NCBI RefSeq assembly: GCF_900167525.1
Contig: NZ_FUZQ01000001.1
Coordinates: forward strand, 930,001-994,000
From: Krasilnikoviella flava
Lineage (GTDB): Bacteria; Actinomycetota; Actinomycetes; Actinomycetales; Cellulomonadaceae
Length of the DNA: 64,000 nucleotides
Reading direction: 5' to 3'
Shown piece by piece: positions 8,149 through 16,431 of this stretch. A program made the position numbers and the translations under genes. The notes under the pieces were generated by a model. It was not told where the DNA came from. It saw only the letters and a list, made by a program, of their open reading frames with translations, and did no database searches. Within the stretch, counting starts at the first letter, position 1, and every line of letters starts with the position of its first letter.

Positions 8149-8859
8149 TCACGCCGCGCGACGGCGCGCGAGCTGCGCCTCGTGCACGTGCGGGCGCTTG
8201 GCGGGCTTCACGGCGGCGAGCGCGTCGCGCACCGCCTCCTTGGCACCGCGGCCGAAGCCTTCGCCGTCCGCCAGGTGCGCCATCATCTGGGTGGCCGCCT
8301 CGCGCAGCGTGGCGCCGGTCGCGCCGGCCGCCTCCGTGAGCAGGCTCTCCGCAGCCCCCTCGTCCACGCCGTGCACGGCCATGAGCACGCCCTTGGCCCG
8401 CTCGATGGCGGCCGCCGACACGAACGCGCTGTCGAGGGCGCGGCGGACGTCGCGCTGCACCGCCTCGCGCTGCACCGGCGTCACGTCCACCACGTAGCCC
8501 GCCACCTCGGGCGGCTCGCCGTCGCGGGTCCGCCGCGCCTGGGCCGTGACCAGCAGGGTCCGCGTGCGGCCGTGGGAGTCCACCACCCGGCGCGCCGTGA
8601 CCACGGGGCCGCCGGTGCTCAGCACGCGGACGGCGTCGTGCACCACACGGTCGCGGTCGTCGGGATGGAGCCGGGACTCGAGGGCCTCCGGGCCGGGCTC
8701 GATCGCGCCCGGCTGCTGGCCGAGCATCGCATCGACCTCGTCGGACCACGACCAGCGCCCGGTCCCTGCCTCGGCCCGGTAGGAGCCGGTCAGCAGATGG
8801 GTGCCGACGGCGAGCGCCGAGGCGAGCTGGTCGGTGTCGGCAGGTGAGGTTGTCGTCAT
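8149..8859 (-). CDS. PAS-ANTAR domain RNA-binding regulator (paralogue 1)
   Basis: A 236-aa protein. A PAS-fold sensor occupies residues ~25-125 (GRWSWSDEVDAMLG ... LHPDDRDRVV ... AGYVVDVTPV). An ANTAR domain (~130-195) has the signature AIERAKGVLMAVHGVDEGAA. ANTAR proteins bind paired hairpins in mRNA leaders and antagonise terminators. The C-terminal ~40 residues are basic. It shares architecture and several motifs with the gene at 9952-10617, so the two are paralogues. The signal sensed is not evident. Confidence 0.85.
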   Translation of the reverse strand: MTTTSPADTDQLASALAVGTHLLTGSYRAEAGTGRWSWSDEVDAMLGQQPGAIEPGPEALESRLHPDDRDRVVHDAVRVLSTGGPVVTARRVVDSHGRTRTLLVTAQARRTRDGEPPEVAGYVVDVTPVQREAVQRDVRRALDSAFVSAAAIERAKGVLMAVHGVDEGAAESLLTEAAGATGATLREAATQMMAHLADGEGFGRGAKEAVRDALAAVKPAKRPHVHEAQLARRRAA

Positions 8860-8950
8860 CGTGACCTCCGAATGGGGAGGGTCGGTGCCGCTTCCTGACG
8901 CCGGCCTCCCACGCTAGCGCCACCGCCCGGGGACGGCCACCTCGCCGTCC

Positions 8951-9133
8951 TCACCCGGCGTCGAAGCGGTCCTCGCCCTCCTCGTCGGGGTCGTCCTTCG
9001 GCTTCTCGCCGGGCACGGCCCCGACGTCGGCAGCCTGGCCGGCGTCGCCGTCGTGCACGGCTCGCTCGCGCTCGGCCTGGTGGCGCGGGTCGTCCTCGTC
9101 CGGGCGGTCGCGCTCGGTGGGGTGCTCGCTCAT
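8951..9133 (-). CDS. Small acidic hydrophilic protein
   Basis: A 60-aa, highly charged protein (about half Asp/Glu/Arg/Lys/His) with no Cys or hydrophobic core, probably intrinsically disordered. It has a good ribosome site (GAGGAG, spacing about 8) before ATG 9133. Similar short acidic proteins sit beside stress-SDR and DUF2231 genes in Micrococcales; that is context, not function. Confidence 0.65.
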   Translation of the reverse strand: MSEHPTERDRPDEDDPRHQAERERAVHDGDAGQAADVGAVPGEKPKDDPDEEGEDRFDAG

Positions 9134-9372
9134 GGGCTTCTCCTCAGCTCTCGGGAACAGGGTGTCAGGACCTTCGGGCAACGTCACGCGGCATTCGCGG
9201 GGGTGCATGACGCGTCGTCCCACCCTGGGCCGGGTGCGCGCACCCCGCACCCGGACCCGGGAGGGCGAGCACCGGGCACGCGCCCTACGGTCGAGGGACG
9301 GCGTCAAGGAGGGGCGCCCCGGCCGACCCCCGCGACCGCCCGGCCCTGCCGCCGTCGCCCCGAGGAGGCACG

Positions 9373-9945
9373 ATGCCCGCGCACCAGCCCGCACCACCGC
9401 CCACCGACCGGCCGCTGCCGCGCCTTGCCGCGGCGCTCGAACGCGCGACGCGCCTCGACCCGTTGGCGGGCCTGTACGACCGGATCTCCCGCACCGTGGT
9501 GCCGTCACCGGGCCGGGTGCACGACGAGCTCCGCGGCCGCTCCGTCGGCCACCCCGTGCACAGCGTGCTCACCGACCTGCCGATCGGGCTGTGGACGAGC
9601 GCCCTCGCGCTCGACGTCACCCGGCCGGACGGGCACGCCACCGCCGCCCGTCGTCTCGTCGGGCTGGGGCTGCTCGCCGCCCCGCCGACGGCGCTCACCG
9701 GCCTCGCCGACTACCGGGCGCTCAGCGAGCCCGCCCGCCGCGTGGCCGCGGTGCACGCGACGTGCAACGGGATCGGCACCGTCCTGGCGCTCGCGTCGTG
9801 GCGTGCCCGGCGCAGCGGCCACGACGGTCTCGGCAGCGTGTTGACCCTCGCGGGCATGGGCGTGGTCGGGGCGGCCGGGTACCTGGGCGGCCACGTCGCA
9901 CAGGCCATGCGCGAGCCACGGCACGTGCCCGGGACGGCGGGGTGA
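9373..9945 (+). CDS. DUF2231 family membrane protein
   Basis: A 190-aa integral membrane protein with about four hydrophobic segments (LVGLGLLAAPPTALTGL, ATCNGIGTVLALASW, VLTLAGMGVVGAAGYLGG). The DUF2231 signature SVGHPVHSVLTDLPIGLW is at residues ~57-75. Family members often accompany Rieske-type or redox genes, none of which is seen here. The AGGAGG upstream of ATG 9373 supports the start. Function unknown. Confidence 0.85.
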   Translation: MPAHQPAPPPTDRPLPRLAAALERATRLDPLAGLYDRISRTVVPSPGRVHDELRGRSVGHPVHSVLTDLPIGLWTSALALDVTRPDGHATAARRLVGLGLLAAPPTALTGLADYRALSEPARRVAAVHATCNGIGTVLALASWRARRSGHDGLGSVLTLAGMGVVGAAGYLGGHVAQAMREPRHVPGTAG

Positions 9946-9951
9946 GGCCGC

Positions 9952-10617
9952 TCAGCGCGGGCCCGGGGTCTCCGACCGGTTCGTGAGGAGGTCCGCCAGC
10001 TCGACGGCGATCTGGCGCATGTCCCCGTTGCCGGCGGCGGCGAGCTCCACGATCCGCGACGAGATCTCGCGCAGCGGCACGTTCGAGTGGTTCGAGGCCT
10101 CCTTGAGCCACTCGAACGCGCCCTCGATATCGGTGCGGACCGCGCACATGACGACACCCTTGGCCTGCTCGATCGTGGCACGGCTCTCGGCCGACGCCCG
10201 GATGCTCCGGGTCGCCCGTACGTCGGCGATGCGCGTGACCGCGGGGGTGACGTCGGTGAAGTAGCCGACCAGCTCGCAGACGGCGCCCGCGGCGTCGGTG
10301 TGCCCCTCCCCCACGACCGCCAGGGTCCGCTCCTCGCCGTGGGCGTCCATGATGCGGTGCACGCTGCTGAAGGGCTCGCCGGTGGCGCAGGCACGTCGCA
10401 GCACCTGGCTGACCCGGTCCCGGTCGTCAGGGTGCTTGTGCGCCAGGATGAGCTCGGTGGTCGGGACGACGTCGCCCGGCTCGAAGCCGTGGATGCGGTA
10501 CGTCTCGTCCGACCACCACCACGTGCCCGTGGCGAGATCGTGCCGGTACCGGCCCACCGGATGGCTGGTGCCGAGGGCCAGGGTGCCCTCGATGTCCCAT
10601 GATGTGGTGTCGGTCAT
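9952..10617 (-). CDS. PAS-ANTAR domain RNA-binding regulator (paralogue 2)
   Basis: A 221-aa protein. A PAS domain (~15-125; GTWWWSDETYRIHGFEPGDV, HPDDRDRVSQVL, VGYFTDVTPA) is followed by an ANTAR domain (TIEQAKGVVMCAVRTD). The start at ATG 10617 has GGGAGG seven bases upstream; longer starts to 10656 lack this. It resembles the 8149-8859 protein throughout. The PAS pocket could hold a ligand, and the output would be antitermination of unidentified mRNAs. Confidence 0.85.
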   Translation of the reverse strand: MTDTTSWDIEGTLALGTSHPVGRYRHDLATGTWWWSDETYRIHGFEPGDVVPTTELILAHKHPDDRDRVSQVLRRACATGEPFSSVHRIMDAHGEERTLAVVGEGHTDAAGAVCELVGYFTDVTPAVTRIADVRATRSIRASAESRATIEQAKGVVMCAVRTDIEGAFEWLKEASNHSNVPLREISSRIVELAAAGNGDMRQIAVELADLLTNRSETPGPR

Positions 10618-11224
10618 GTGGATCCTCCCGTCGTGGCTCACGCCGCTGGAGATCAAGCCGCCTCATGACTCACCCCGACCGTAGCGTCCTTCGCCACGGG
10701 AGGACAGCGGCGGGGTCGGGGGCAGGGTCGGAGGCAGGCTCCCCGCGCTCGAGTGGCGACCATCTCGCCGAGGCCTGCACCATCGTCCGTGCGGCGACCC
10801 TTCGGCGGGCGCCGCGGGCCGGATGTCCAGCAGCGCGGCACCCGGTACCCGGGCACCTGCGTGGTGTCAGGGCTGCTCGTGCGGGAGCTGTCCGTCCAGG
10901 AGCTCCTGCGGGTGGCCGGCGAGCACCTCCGGCGACGAGGGCGTAGAGGTGCCGGTCCGACGACGCCGCGTCGGGCGGCACGACGGCGAGGGCGACCACA
11001 CCCGCCGCGACCCGCCGTCGTCCCGTCGACCTCGTCACGCCTGGACGATCAGCACGACCCGCGAGTGCCCGCACGTCGGGCCTGCTCAGGCGCGTTCCCA
11101 GCCGTCGCCCATCGCTCGCAGTCCGCTCCCAGGCCGGGCCCAGCACTTCCCTCAGCGGGCGGTGTCCACTGGGTGACGTCCCCACCGACTGACCGTGAAC
11201 GGTCCCCACGACCCCGGAGCCCGC
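10618..11224. other. 607-bp region without a supported gene
   Basis: Several open frames exist on both strands, but none has both a ribosome site and protein-like composition; all are Arg/Ala/Pro-rich. A short minus-strand stretch reading SPEVLAGHPQELLDGQLPHE before a TGA could be the tail of a decayed gene, but no matching upstream part is in frame. It presumably contains promoters for the flanking divergent genes. Confidence 0.4.
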
Positions 11225-11833
11225 ATGCCTCCCGCAGCCCTGTACGCCGTCGACCTCGTCGCCGTGTCGATCCTGACGTTCGCCCTCTACTTCCCCCGGC
11301 ACCGCCGCCGCGACCTCGTGGTCGCGTACCTCGGGGTCAACGTCGGGGTGCTGGCGGTCTCGGCCGTGCTGGCGTCGAGCTCGATCGCCGCCGGTCTCGG
11401 GCTGGGCCTGTTCGGCGTGCTGTCGATCATCCGGCTGCGGTCCAACGAGCTGTCGCAGCGAGAGGTGGCGTACTACTTCGCGGCGCTGGCCCTGGGGCTG
11501 CTGGGCGGGCTCGGCACGTCGGGCGGCTGGATGAGCCTCGCCGGCACGGGCCTCATCCTGCTGGTCATGGCCGTGGCCGACCACCCGCGGCTGCTCTCCC
11601 GCCACGCCAGCCAGACGATCGTCCTGGACCGCGCCGTGGCCGACCGTGACGAGCTCACCGCCCACCTCGAGGCGCTGCTCGGCGCCCGCGTGACGTCCGT
11701 CAACGTCCAGGAGCTCGACCTCGCGGACGACACCACGCGCGTCGAGGTCCGCTACGAGCTGCCCCGCGAGGGGTCCCGGCCCTCGGCCGCGCAGGCCGAG
11801 CCCGAGCAGCGCGCGATGGCGGCGGCCCGATGA
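11225..11833 (+). CDS. DUF4956 membrane protein
   Basis: A 202-aa integral membrane protein with about four N-terminal transmembrane segments (e.g. AVDLVAVSILTFALYF, VLAVSAVLASSSIAAGLGLGL) and a conserved cytoplasmic block GLFGVLSIIRLRSNELSQRE. ATG 11225 is preferred because GGAG lies eight bases upstream and family members start at this point; an earlier GTG at 11195 is less likely. It overlaps the next gene by ATGA. DUF4956 genes regularly pair with VTC-domain genes, pointing to a joint role in polyphosphate or cell-surface assembly. Confidence 0.88.
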   Translation: MPPAALYAVDLVAVSILTFALYFPRHRRRDLVVAYLGVNVGVLAVSAVLASSSIAAGLGLGLFGVLSIIRLRSNELSQREVAYYFAALALGLLGGLGTSGGWMSLAGTGLILLVMAVADHPRLLSRHASQTIVLDRAVADRDELTAHLEALLGARVTSVNVQELDLADDTTRVEVRYELPREGSRPSAAQAEPEQRAMAAAR

Positions 11834-12660
11834 CGGCGACCACCCTGGGCGCCTCGGAGGCCGCCGTCGCGCAGGGCCTGGCCGGCTGCGACGCCGTCAC
11901 CCTCGAGGAGCTCGACGACGCCGCCGCGCTGCAGACGCGCGTGGACCGCAAGTACGTGCTCACCACCGGCGAGGTGGCCGCGCTGCTGGCCACCCTCGCC
12001 GGGCGGGCATGCCCGCGCGTGCTGGAGATCGACGGCGAGCGCGCGTTCACGTACGACTCCACCTACTACGACACGGCCGACCTGCTGACCTTCCGGATGG
12101 CGGCCCGGCGCCGTCGCCGCCGGTTCAAGGTGCGCACCCGCACCTACGTCGACACCGGGAACACGACGTTCCTGGAGGTCAAGACCCGCGCCGCACGCGG
12201 CGTCACCGTCAAGGAGCGCTGCCCGTGGGAGCTCGCCGCCCCGCTGGACGGGGCGGGCCTCGCGTTCGTCGACGACCGGCTCGCGGCCGCCCGCCTCGAC
12301 GCTCCCCCGTCCGCGCAGCTCGCCCCCGTGCTGCGCTCCGCCTACCGGCGCACCACCGTGCTGCTGCCCGACGCCCGCATGACGCTCGACACCGGCCTGC
12401 TCTGGCGGCTCGCGTCCACCGGCCCGGGCACCGGCCCGGACACCGACCCGCACCGCGACCGCACGGCCGACGTCGGCGACCTCGTGGTCGTCGAGACCAA
12501 GGCCGGCACCGCGCCGTCGTCCGCCGACCGCGCCCTGTGGCGCGCCGGCCACCGCCCCGACCGCATCTCCAAGTACGCGACCGGGCTCGCCACCCTGCGG
12601 CCCGACCTGCCCGACCACCCCTGGCGCCGCCTGCGGCGCGAGCGGCTCGGCGTCGCCTGA
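11830..12660 (+). CDS. VTC-domain (polyphosphate polymerase-like) protein
   Basis: A 276-aa cytosolic triphosphate-tunnel-fold protein. The basic and acidic residues that line the VTC tunnel can be seen: RVDRKYVL, YDSTYYDT, RRRRFKVRTRTY, FLEVKTR, VKERCPW and the late VVVETKAGTAPSSADR. ISKYATGL near the end is also typical. VTC4 of yeast makes polyphosphate from ATP. Bacterial homologues beside DUF4956 and CotH- or Cthe_2159-type genes are presumed to act with them, but the product is not established here. The start overlaps the DUF4956 stop. Confidence 0.87.
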   Translation: MTATTLGASEAAVAQGLAGCDAVTLEELDDAAALQTRVDRKYVLTTGEVAALLATLAGRACPRVLEIDGERAFTYDSTYYDTADLLTFRMAARRRRRRFKVRTRTYVDTGNTTFLEVKTRAARGVTVKERCPWELAAPLDGAGLAFVDDRLAAARLDAPPSAQLAPVLRSAYRRTTVLLPDARMTLDTGLLWRLASTGPGTGPDTDPHRDRTADVGDLVVVETKAGTAPSSADRALWRAGHRPDRISKYATGLATLRPDLPDHPWRRLRRERLGVA

Positions 12661-12686
12661 CCTCCCCACCCCGAGAGGACCGAACC

Positions 12687-14486
12687 ATGCGCATCCCCCG
12701 CCCGAAGAAGACCCTCTGGACCCGCACCCTGGCGCTCGCCGCCGCCGGCACCCTGACCGTCGGCGCGCTCGCCGCGTGCGACGCCGGCTCCGCCACGTCC
12801 GCGACGACCGACGGCTCCGGCACCACCGCCGAGATCTCTGCGACGGACAACTCCGGCCGGTCCGCGCAGGACGTCCTCGCGGAGAACCTGTCGTCCGACG
12901 AGACGGCAGCCCTGGCCGACGCGACCTGGGACGCGGCCGACGAGGTCGCCGTCTCGCTCGACGGCGACACCGCGTCGGCCTCCGGCGACGGCGTCACCGT
13001 CGACGGGTCGACCGTCACCATCACCGAGCCCGGCACCTACCGGCTCTCCGGCACCCTCGATGACGGCCAGGTCGTGGTCGACTCGTCGACCGACGGCGTC
13101 GTGCGTCTCGTGCTCGACGGCGCGGACGTCACCAGCTCCACCGGCGCCGCGATCGACGTCCAGGACGCCGACCAGGTGTCCGTCGTGCTCGCCGACGGCT
13201 CCACGAACCGTCTGGAGGACGCGCAGGAGTACGCCGACACGACGTCGGACAACGCGGCCAGCGCCGCCCTCTACTCGACCGCGGACCTGGCGATCTCCGG
13301 CGACGGCTCCCTCGAGGTGGTCGGCAACGGAGGCGACGGCATCACCGGCAAGGACGGGCTCGTCATCGCGAGCGGCAGCATCTCCGTCGACGCCGCCGAC
13401 GACGCGATCCGCGGCAAGGACTACCTCGTCGTCTCCGGCGGCACGATCGACGTCACCGCCGGCGGCGACGGGCTGAAGTCCGACGCCGACGACGACGCCA
13501 CCGCCGGGTACGTCGCGCTCACCGGCGGCGAGCTCACCGTGGACGCCGGCTCCGACGGCGTGCAGGGCTTCACCGACGTCGCGATCACGGACGGCACGCT
13601 CGCCGTCACCGGCTCCGAGGAGGGCATCGAGGCCGCGACCATCGCCCTCTCCGGCGGCGACGTCGACATCACCTCCACCGACGACGGCCTCAACGCGACG
13701 GTCAAGGAGGCGGAGGACGACACCGCCGCCGACGACGCGAGCGACGACTCGACCGACTCGACGACGGGCTCAACCGATGACCAGCAGGCGCAGGACCAGG
13801 GCACTGCGCCGGAGCCGCCCGCCGACGGCGAGATGCCGGCCGGTGAGATGCCGGCCGGCGAGCCGCCGACGGACGGCCAGGCACCCACCGACGGCCAGGT
13901 GCCGCAGGGCGGCGGGATGGGCGAGGTCCAGGACGGCGCGTCGCTGACGATCACGGGCGGCACGCTGCACGTGGACGCCGAGGGCGACGGGCTGGACTCC
14001 AACGGCGTCGCGGAGATCAGCGGCGGCGACGTCGTCGTCGAGGGCCCGACGAACGGCGGCAACGGCGCGCTCGACTCCGCCGGCGGCCTCACCGTCTCGG
14101 GCGGCACGGTGCTCGCGGTCGGCTCGTCGGGCATGGCCGAGGCCCCCGGCGACGACTCGTCGCAGGGCTGGGTGGCGCTCACCGCCGACTCGACGCTCGA
14201 GGCCGGCACCGAGGTGGCGGTCGTGGACGCCGACGGCACCGAGGTCGCCACGATCACGCTCGCCAGGACGGCCCAGTCCGTCGTCTACAGCGGCCCCGAG
14301 ATCACCGACGGCGACACGTACACGCTCACCGCCGACGGCGAGGAGATCGGCACCGCCACCGCGGGCGAGGCCCCCGCAGGAGGCATGGGCGGCCCCGGCG
14401 GCGGCCAGGGCCGGCCGGGCACCCAGGACGACTCGACCGACCAGAGCACCCAGGCCGACCAGTCGTCGTCCACCACCACGAGCTGA
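12687..14486 (+). CDS. Surface lipoprotein with carbohydrate-binding (Cthe_2159-type) beta-helix repeats
   Basis: A 599-aa lipoprotein. The signal peptide ends in a lipobox (LTVGALAACD; lipidated Cys ~30). Repeats of the type 'SGG.v.v.a.gDGl.s' (GDGITGKDGLVIASGSISVD, DAIRGKDYLVVSGGTIDV, DGLDSNGVAEISGG) form the polygalacturonate-binding beta-helix of the Cthe_2159 family. A Ser/Thr/Asp/Gly/Pro linker (~350-415) splits the repeats, and the C-terminus is Gly/Gln/Ser/Thr-rich. It is the third gene of the DUF4956/VTC operon, so probably the external partner that binds acidic polysaccharide. Confidence 0.87.
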   Translation: MRIPRPKKTLWTRTLALAAAGTLTVGALAACDAGSATSATTDGSGTTAEISATDNSGRSAQDVLAENLSSDETAALADATWDAADEVAVSLDGDTASASGDGVTVDGSTVTITEPGTYRLSGTLDDGQVVVDSSTDGVVRLVLDGADVTSSTGAAIDVQDADQVSVVLADGSTNRLEDAQEYADTTSDNAASAALYSTADLAISGDGSLEVVGNGGDGITGKDGLVIASGSISVDAADDAIRGKDYLVVSGGTIDVTAGGDGLKSDADDDATAGYVALTGGELTVDAGSDGVQGFTDVAITDGTLAVTGSEEGIEAATIALSGGDVDITSTDDGLNATVKEAEDDTAADDASDDSTDSTTGSTDDQQAQDQGTAPEPPADGEMPAGEMPAGEPPTDGQAPTDGQVPQGGGMGEVQDGASLTITGGTLHVDAEGDGLDSNGVAEISGGDVVVEGPTNGGNGALDSAGGLTVSGGTVLAVGSSGMAEAPGDDSSQGWVALTADSTLEAGTEVAVVDADGTEVATITLARTAQSVVYSGPEITDGDTYTLTADGEEIGTATAGEAPAGGMGGPGGGQGRPGTQDDSTDQSTQADQSSSTTTS

Positions 14487-14490
14487 TCGC

Positions 14491-14617
14491 GAGGTAGTTC
14501 AGATCCTGCCGAGGTAGTTCAGGTCCTGCCGAGGTAGTTCGAACTACCTCGGCAGGATCTGAACTACCTCGCGGAGAGATGGACTACCTCGGCAGGATCC
14601 GGACTACCTCGGCGGGA
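14491..14617. repeat. Inverted array of a 20-bp repeat
   Basis: The unit is GAGGTAGTTCAGATCCTGCC. Two and a half copies run on the plus strand (14491-14540). Immediately after a mirror point at 14540/14541 the reverse-complement unit begins, with copies at 14541-14570 and 14581-14617 separated by GCGGAGAGAT. The two halves could form a 30-bp near-perfect cruciform (one mismatch). It lies between the lipoprotein stop and the sirtuin gene. Termination is one plausible function; the tandem-plus-inverted design is unusual. Not seen elsewhere in the window. Confidence 0.85.
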
Positions 14618-14654
14618 CGGGTGGCCTCCCGTCCCGCGACGTACGCTCGGAGGC

Positions 14655-15563
14655 GTGCAACCCGTGCCCCGGCCGCTCGCCCCGACGTACCAGGACCGGC
14701 GGTGGGAGCTCCCGCCCGACGCCGTGGTGCACCACGGCACGATCGACGACGCCGTCCGCCTGCTGACAGGACGCACGGTCACGGCGCTGACGGGTGCGGG
14801 CGTGTCGACGGACTCGGGCATCCCGGACTACCGCAGCCCGGACTCACCGAAGCGCGCGCCGATGACGTACCAGCAGTTCGTGGCCGACGAGGCGTTCCGC
14901 CGCCACTACTGGGCGCGCAACCACGTGGGCTGGCAGGTGGTGCACCGCACGGAGCCGAACGCGGGGCACCGCGCGCTCGCCCGGCTGGAGGACCGCCGTG
15001 TGCTGCGCGGCGTCATCACGCAGAACGTGGACCTGCTGCACGAGGACGCAGGCTCACGGCACGTCATCGACCTGCACGGCCGCTACGACCGGGTGATCTG
15101 CCTGCAGTGCGGGCGCGTGATCTCCCGCGCGCACCTGGCCGAGCGGCTGGACGCGCTCAACCCGGGCTTCGTCGAGTCCGTGCTCGACGACGGCGCGACC
15201 GTCGCGGACATCGAGACCGCGCCGGACGCGGACGCCGTCATCGAGCAGACCAGCCACTTCGTGCCGGCGCCGTGCGAGTTCTGCGGCGGGGTGCTCAAGC
15301 CGGAGATCGTGTACTTCGGCGAGAACGTGCCGCGCGAGCGGGTGCAGCGCGCGTACGCCCTGGTCGACGACGCCGACGCGCTGCTGGTGGCGGGCACGTC
15401 GCTCACCGTGATGAGCGGGCTGCGGTTCGTGCGGCACGCGGCGAAGGCGGACAAGCCGGTCGTCATCGTCAATCGCGGCGAGACGCGCGGGGACCCGCTC
15501 GCCACGATCAAGGTCGACGACGGCGTCACCGAGACGCTCGTCGCGCTGGCCGACCGGCTCTGA
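14655..15563 (+). CDS. Sirtuin-type NAD-dependent protein deacylase
   Basis: A 302-aa Sir2 family enzyme that removes acyl groups from protein lysines using NAD. NAD-binding motif GAGVSTDSGIPDYR, catalytic TQNVDLLH and HG (IDLHGRYDR), and zinc ligands in CLQCGR and PCEFCGG are all present. The late motifs VAGTSLTV and VIVNRG are also seen. The insert between the Cys pairs (about 45 residues) is long and typical of the larger actinobacterial/plant SIRT4-like class. The GTG start at 14655 is preceded by a GGAGG-like site. Monocistronic. Confidence 0.92.
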   Translation: MQPVPRPLAPTYQDRRWELPPDAVVHHGTIDDAVRLLTGRTVTALTGAGVSTDSGIPDYRSPDSPKRAPMTYQQFVADEAFRRHYWARNHVGWQVVHRTEPNAGHRALARLEDRRVLRGVITQNVDLLHEDAGSRHVIDLHGRYDRVICLQCGRVISRAHLAERLDALNPGFVESVLDDGATVADIETAPDADAVIEQTSHFVPAPCEFCGGVLKPEIVYFGENVPRERVQRAYALVDDADALLVAGTSLTVMSGLRFVRHAAKADKPVVIVNRGETRGDPLATIKVDDGVTETLVALADRL

Positions 15564-15579
15564 CGGCCGCGGCGCGGCC

Positions 15580-16431
15580 TCAGGGCAGCAGGTACGCCAC
15601 GTCCCCGTTGGACGACCGGACCTCCACGCTGCGGTCCGCGCCGGGGTCGGTCGGCCCCTCGGTGGTCTGCCCGCCGTTCGACGTCTCGATCGTGAGCCGC
15701 ACGGGCTCGCCGTCGCCGACGACGGTGACGTCGCCGTTGCTGGACTCGGCCCGGACGTCCCCGGTCACGCCGGCGACCTCCACCCGGCCGTTGCTCGTGT
15801 CCGCCTCGAGGGAGCCGTCGACGCCCGTCACCTCGATCGACCCGTTCGACGACGTCGCGACGACGTCGCCGACCGCCTCGTCCACGACGACGTCGCCGTT
15901 GCTGGAGCCGGCGTCGAGCCCGCCGCCCGCGCCCGCGACCTGGACGTCGCCGTTGCTCGACCGCAGCTCGGCGCCGCCCACGACGCCGGACGCGACGACG
16001 TCGCCGTTGGACGTGCGCACGACCAGCGCGGTGTCGGCGGGGAGGGTGACGGCGAGGTCCCCGGCGCAGCGGCTGGCGATCCACTGCCAGCGCTGGCACT
16101 CGTGGGTCACGACGAGCCGGTCCGCGCCCTCGTCGGCCCGGTAGGTGGGGCTGGTGAGGCCGTGGCGTGCGATCCGGTCGACCTCGACCTGGCCGCCGTC
16201 GGTGGCCTTGACGGTCACGTCCCCGTCGGCGACCAGCTCGACCGTGGGGACGGACCCGTACGTCTCGTGCTGCGTCGTCGTGCTCGCCATCGCGCGGTCG
16301 ACGAGGAACACCGCGCCCCACAGCACGGCCAGGACGGCGACGGCGGCGCCGGTGACGAGCAGCGCGCGCGCCACGGGGCTGCGGTGCGGCTCCGGCGGGG
16401 CGGGCACGGGGGCGGGTCCGGTCGCGGTCAT
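15580..16431 (-). CDS. DUF4097 membrane-anchored beta-repeat protein
   Basis: A 283-aa protein with one N-terminal transmembrane segment (ALLVTGAAVAVLAVLWGAVFL). An extracytoplasmic region follows, built of about eight repeats around SSNGDV/TSNGRV, each predicted to add a strand pair to a parallel beta-helix (DUF4097, LiaG-like). ATG 16431 overlaps the response-regulator stop (ATGA). Its place at the end of a kinase/regulator operon resembles lia-type envelope-stress modules. Function beyond that is unknown. Confidence 0.85.
   Translation of the reverse strand: MTATGPAPVPAPPEPHRSPVARALLVTGAAVAVLAVLWGAVFLVDRAMASTTTQHETYGSVPTVELVADGDVTVKATDGGQVEVDRIARHGLTSPTYRADEGADRLVVTHECQRWQWIASRCAGDLAVTLPADTALVVRTSNGDVVASGVVGGAELRSSNGDVQVAGAGGGLDAGSSNGDVVVDEAVGDVVATSSNGSIEVTGVDGSLEADTSNGRVEVAGVTGDVRAESSNGDVTVVGDGEPVRLTIETSNGGQTTEGPTDPGADRSVEVRSSNGDVAYLLP

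Noticed and set aside
10753-11649. 298-aa plus-strand open frame before DUF4956
   Set aside because: Its second half overlaps DUF4956 out of frame; its first half is Arg/Pro-rich without motifs or a ribosome site.
14491-14617. Possible CRISPR array
   Set aside because: The repeat is 20 bp, there are no unique spacers of constant length, orientation flips midway, and no cas genes are in the window.
15564-15579. Terminator hairpin between the sirtuin and DUF4097 genes
   Set aside because: GGCCGCGGCGCGGCC is short and inside a 16-bp gap; pairing is weak and could be chance in this GC content.
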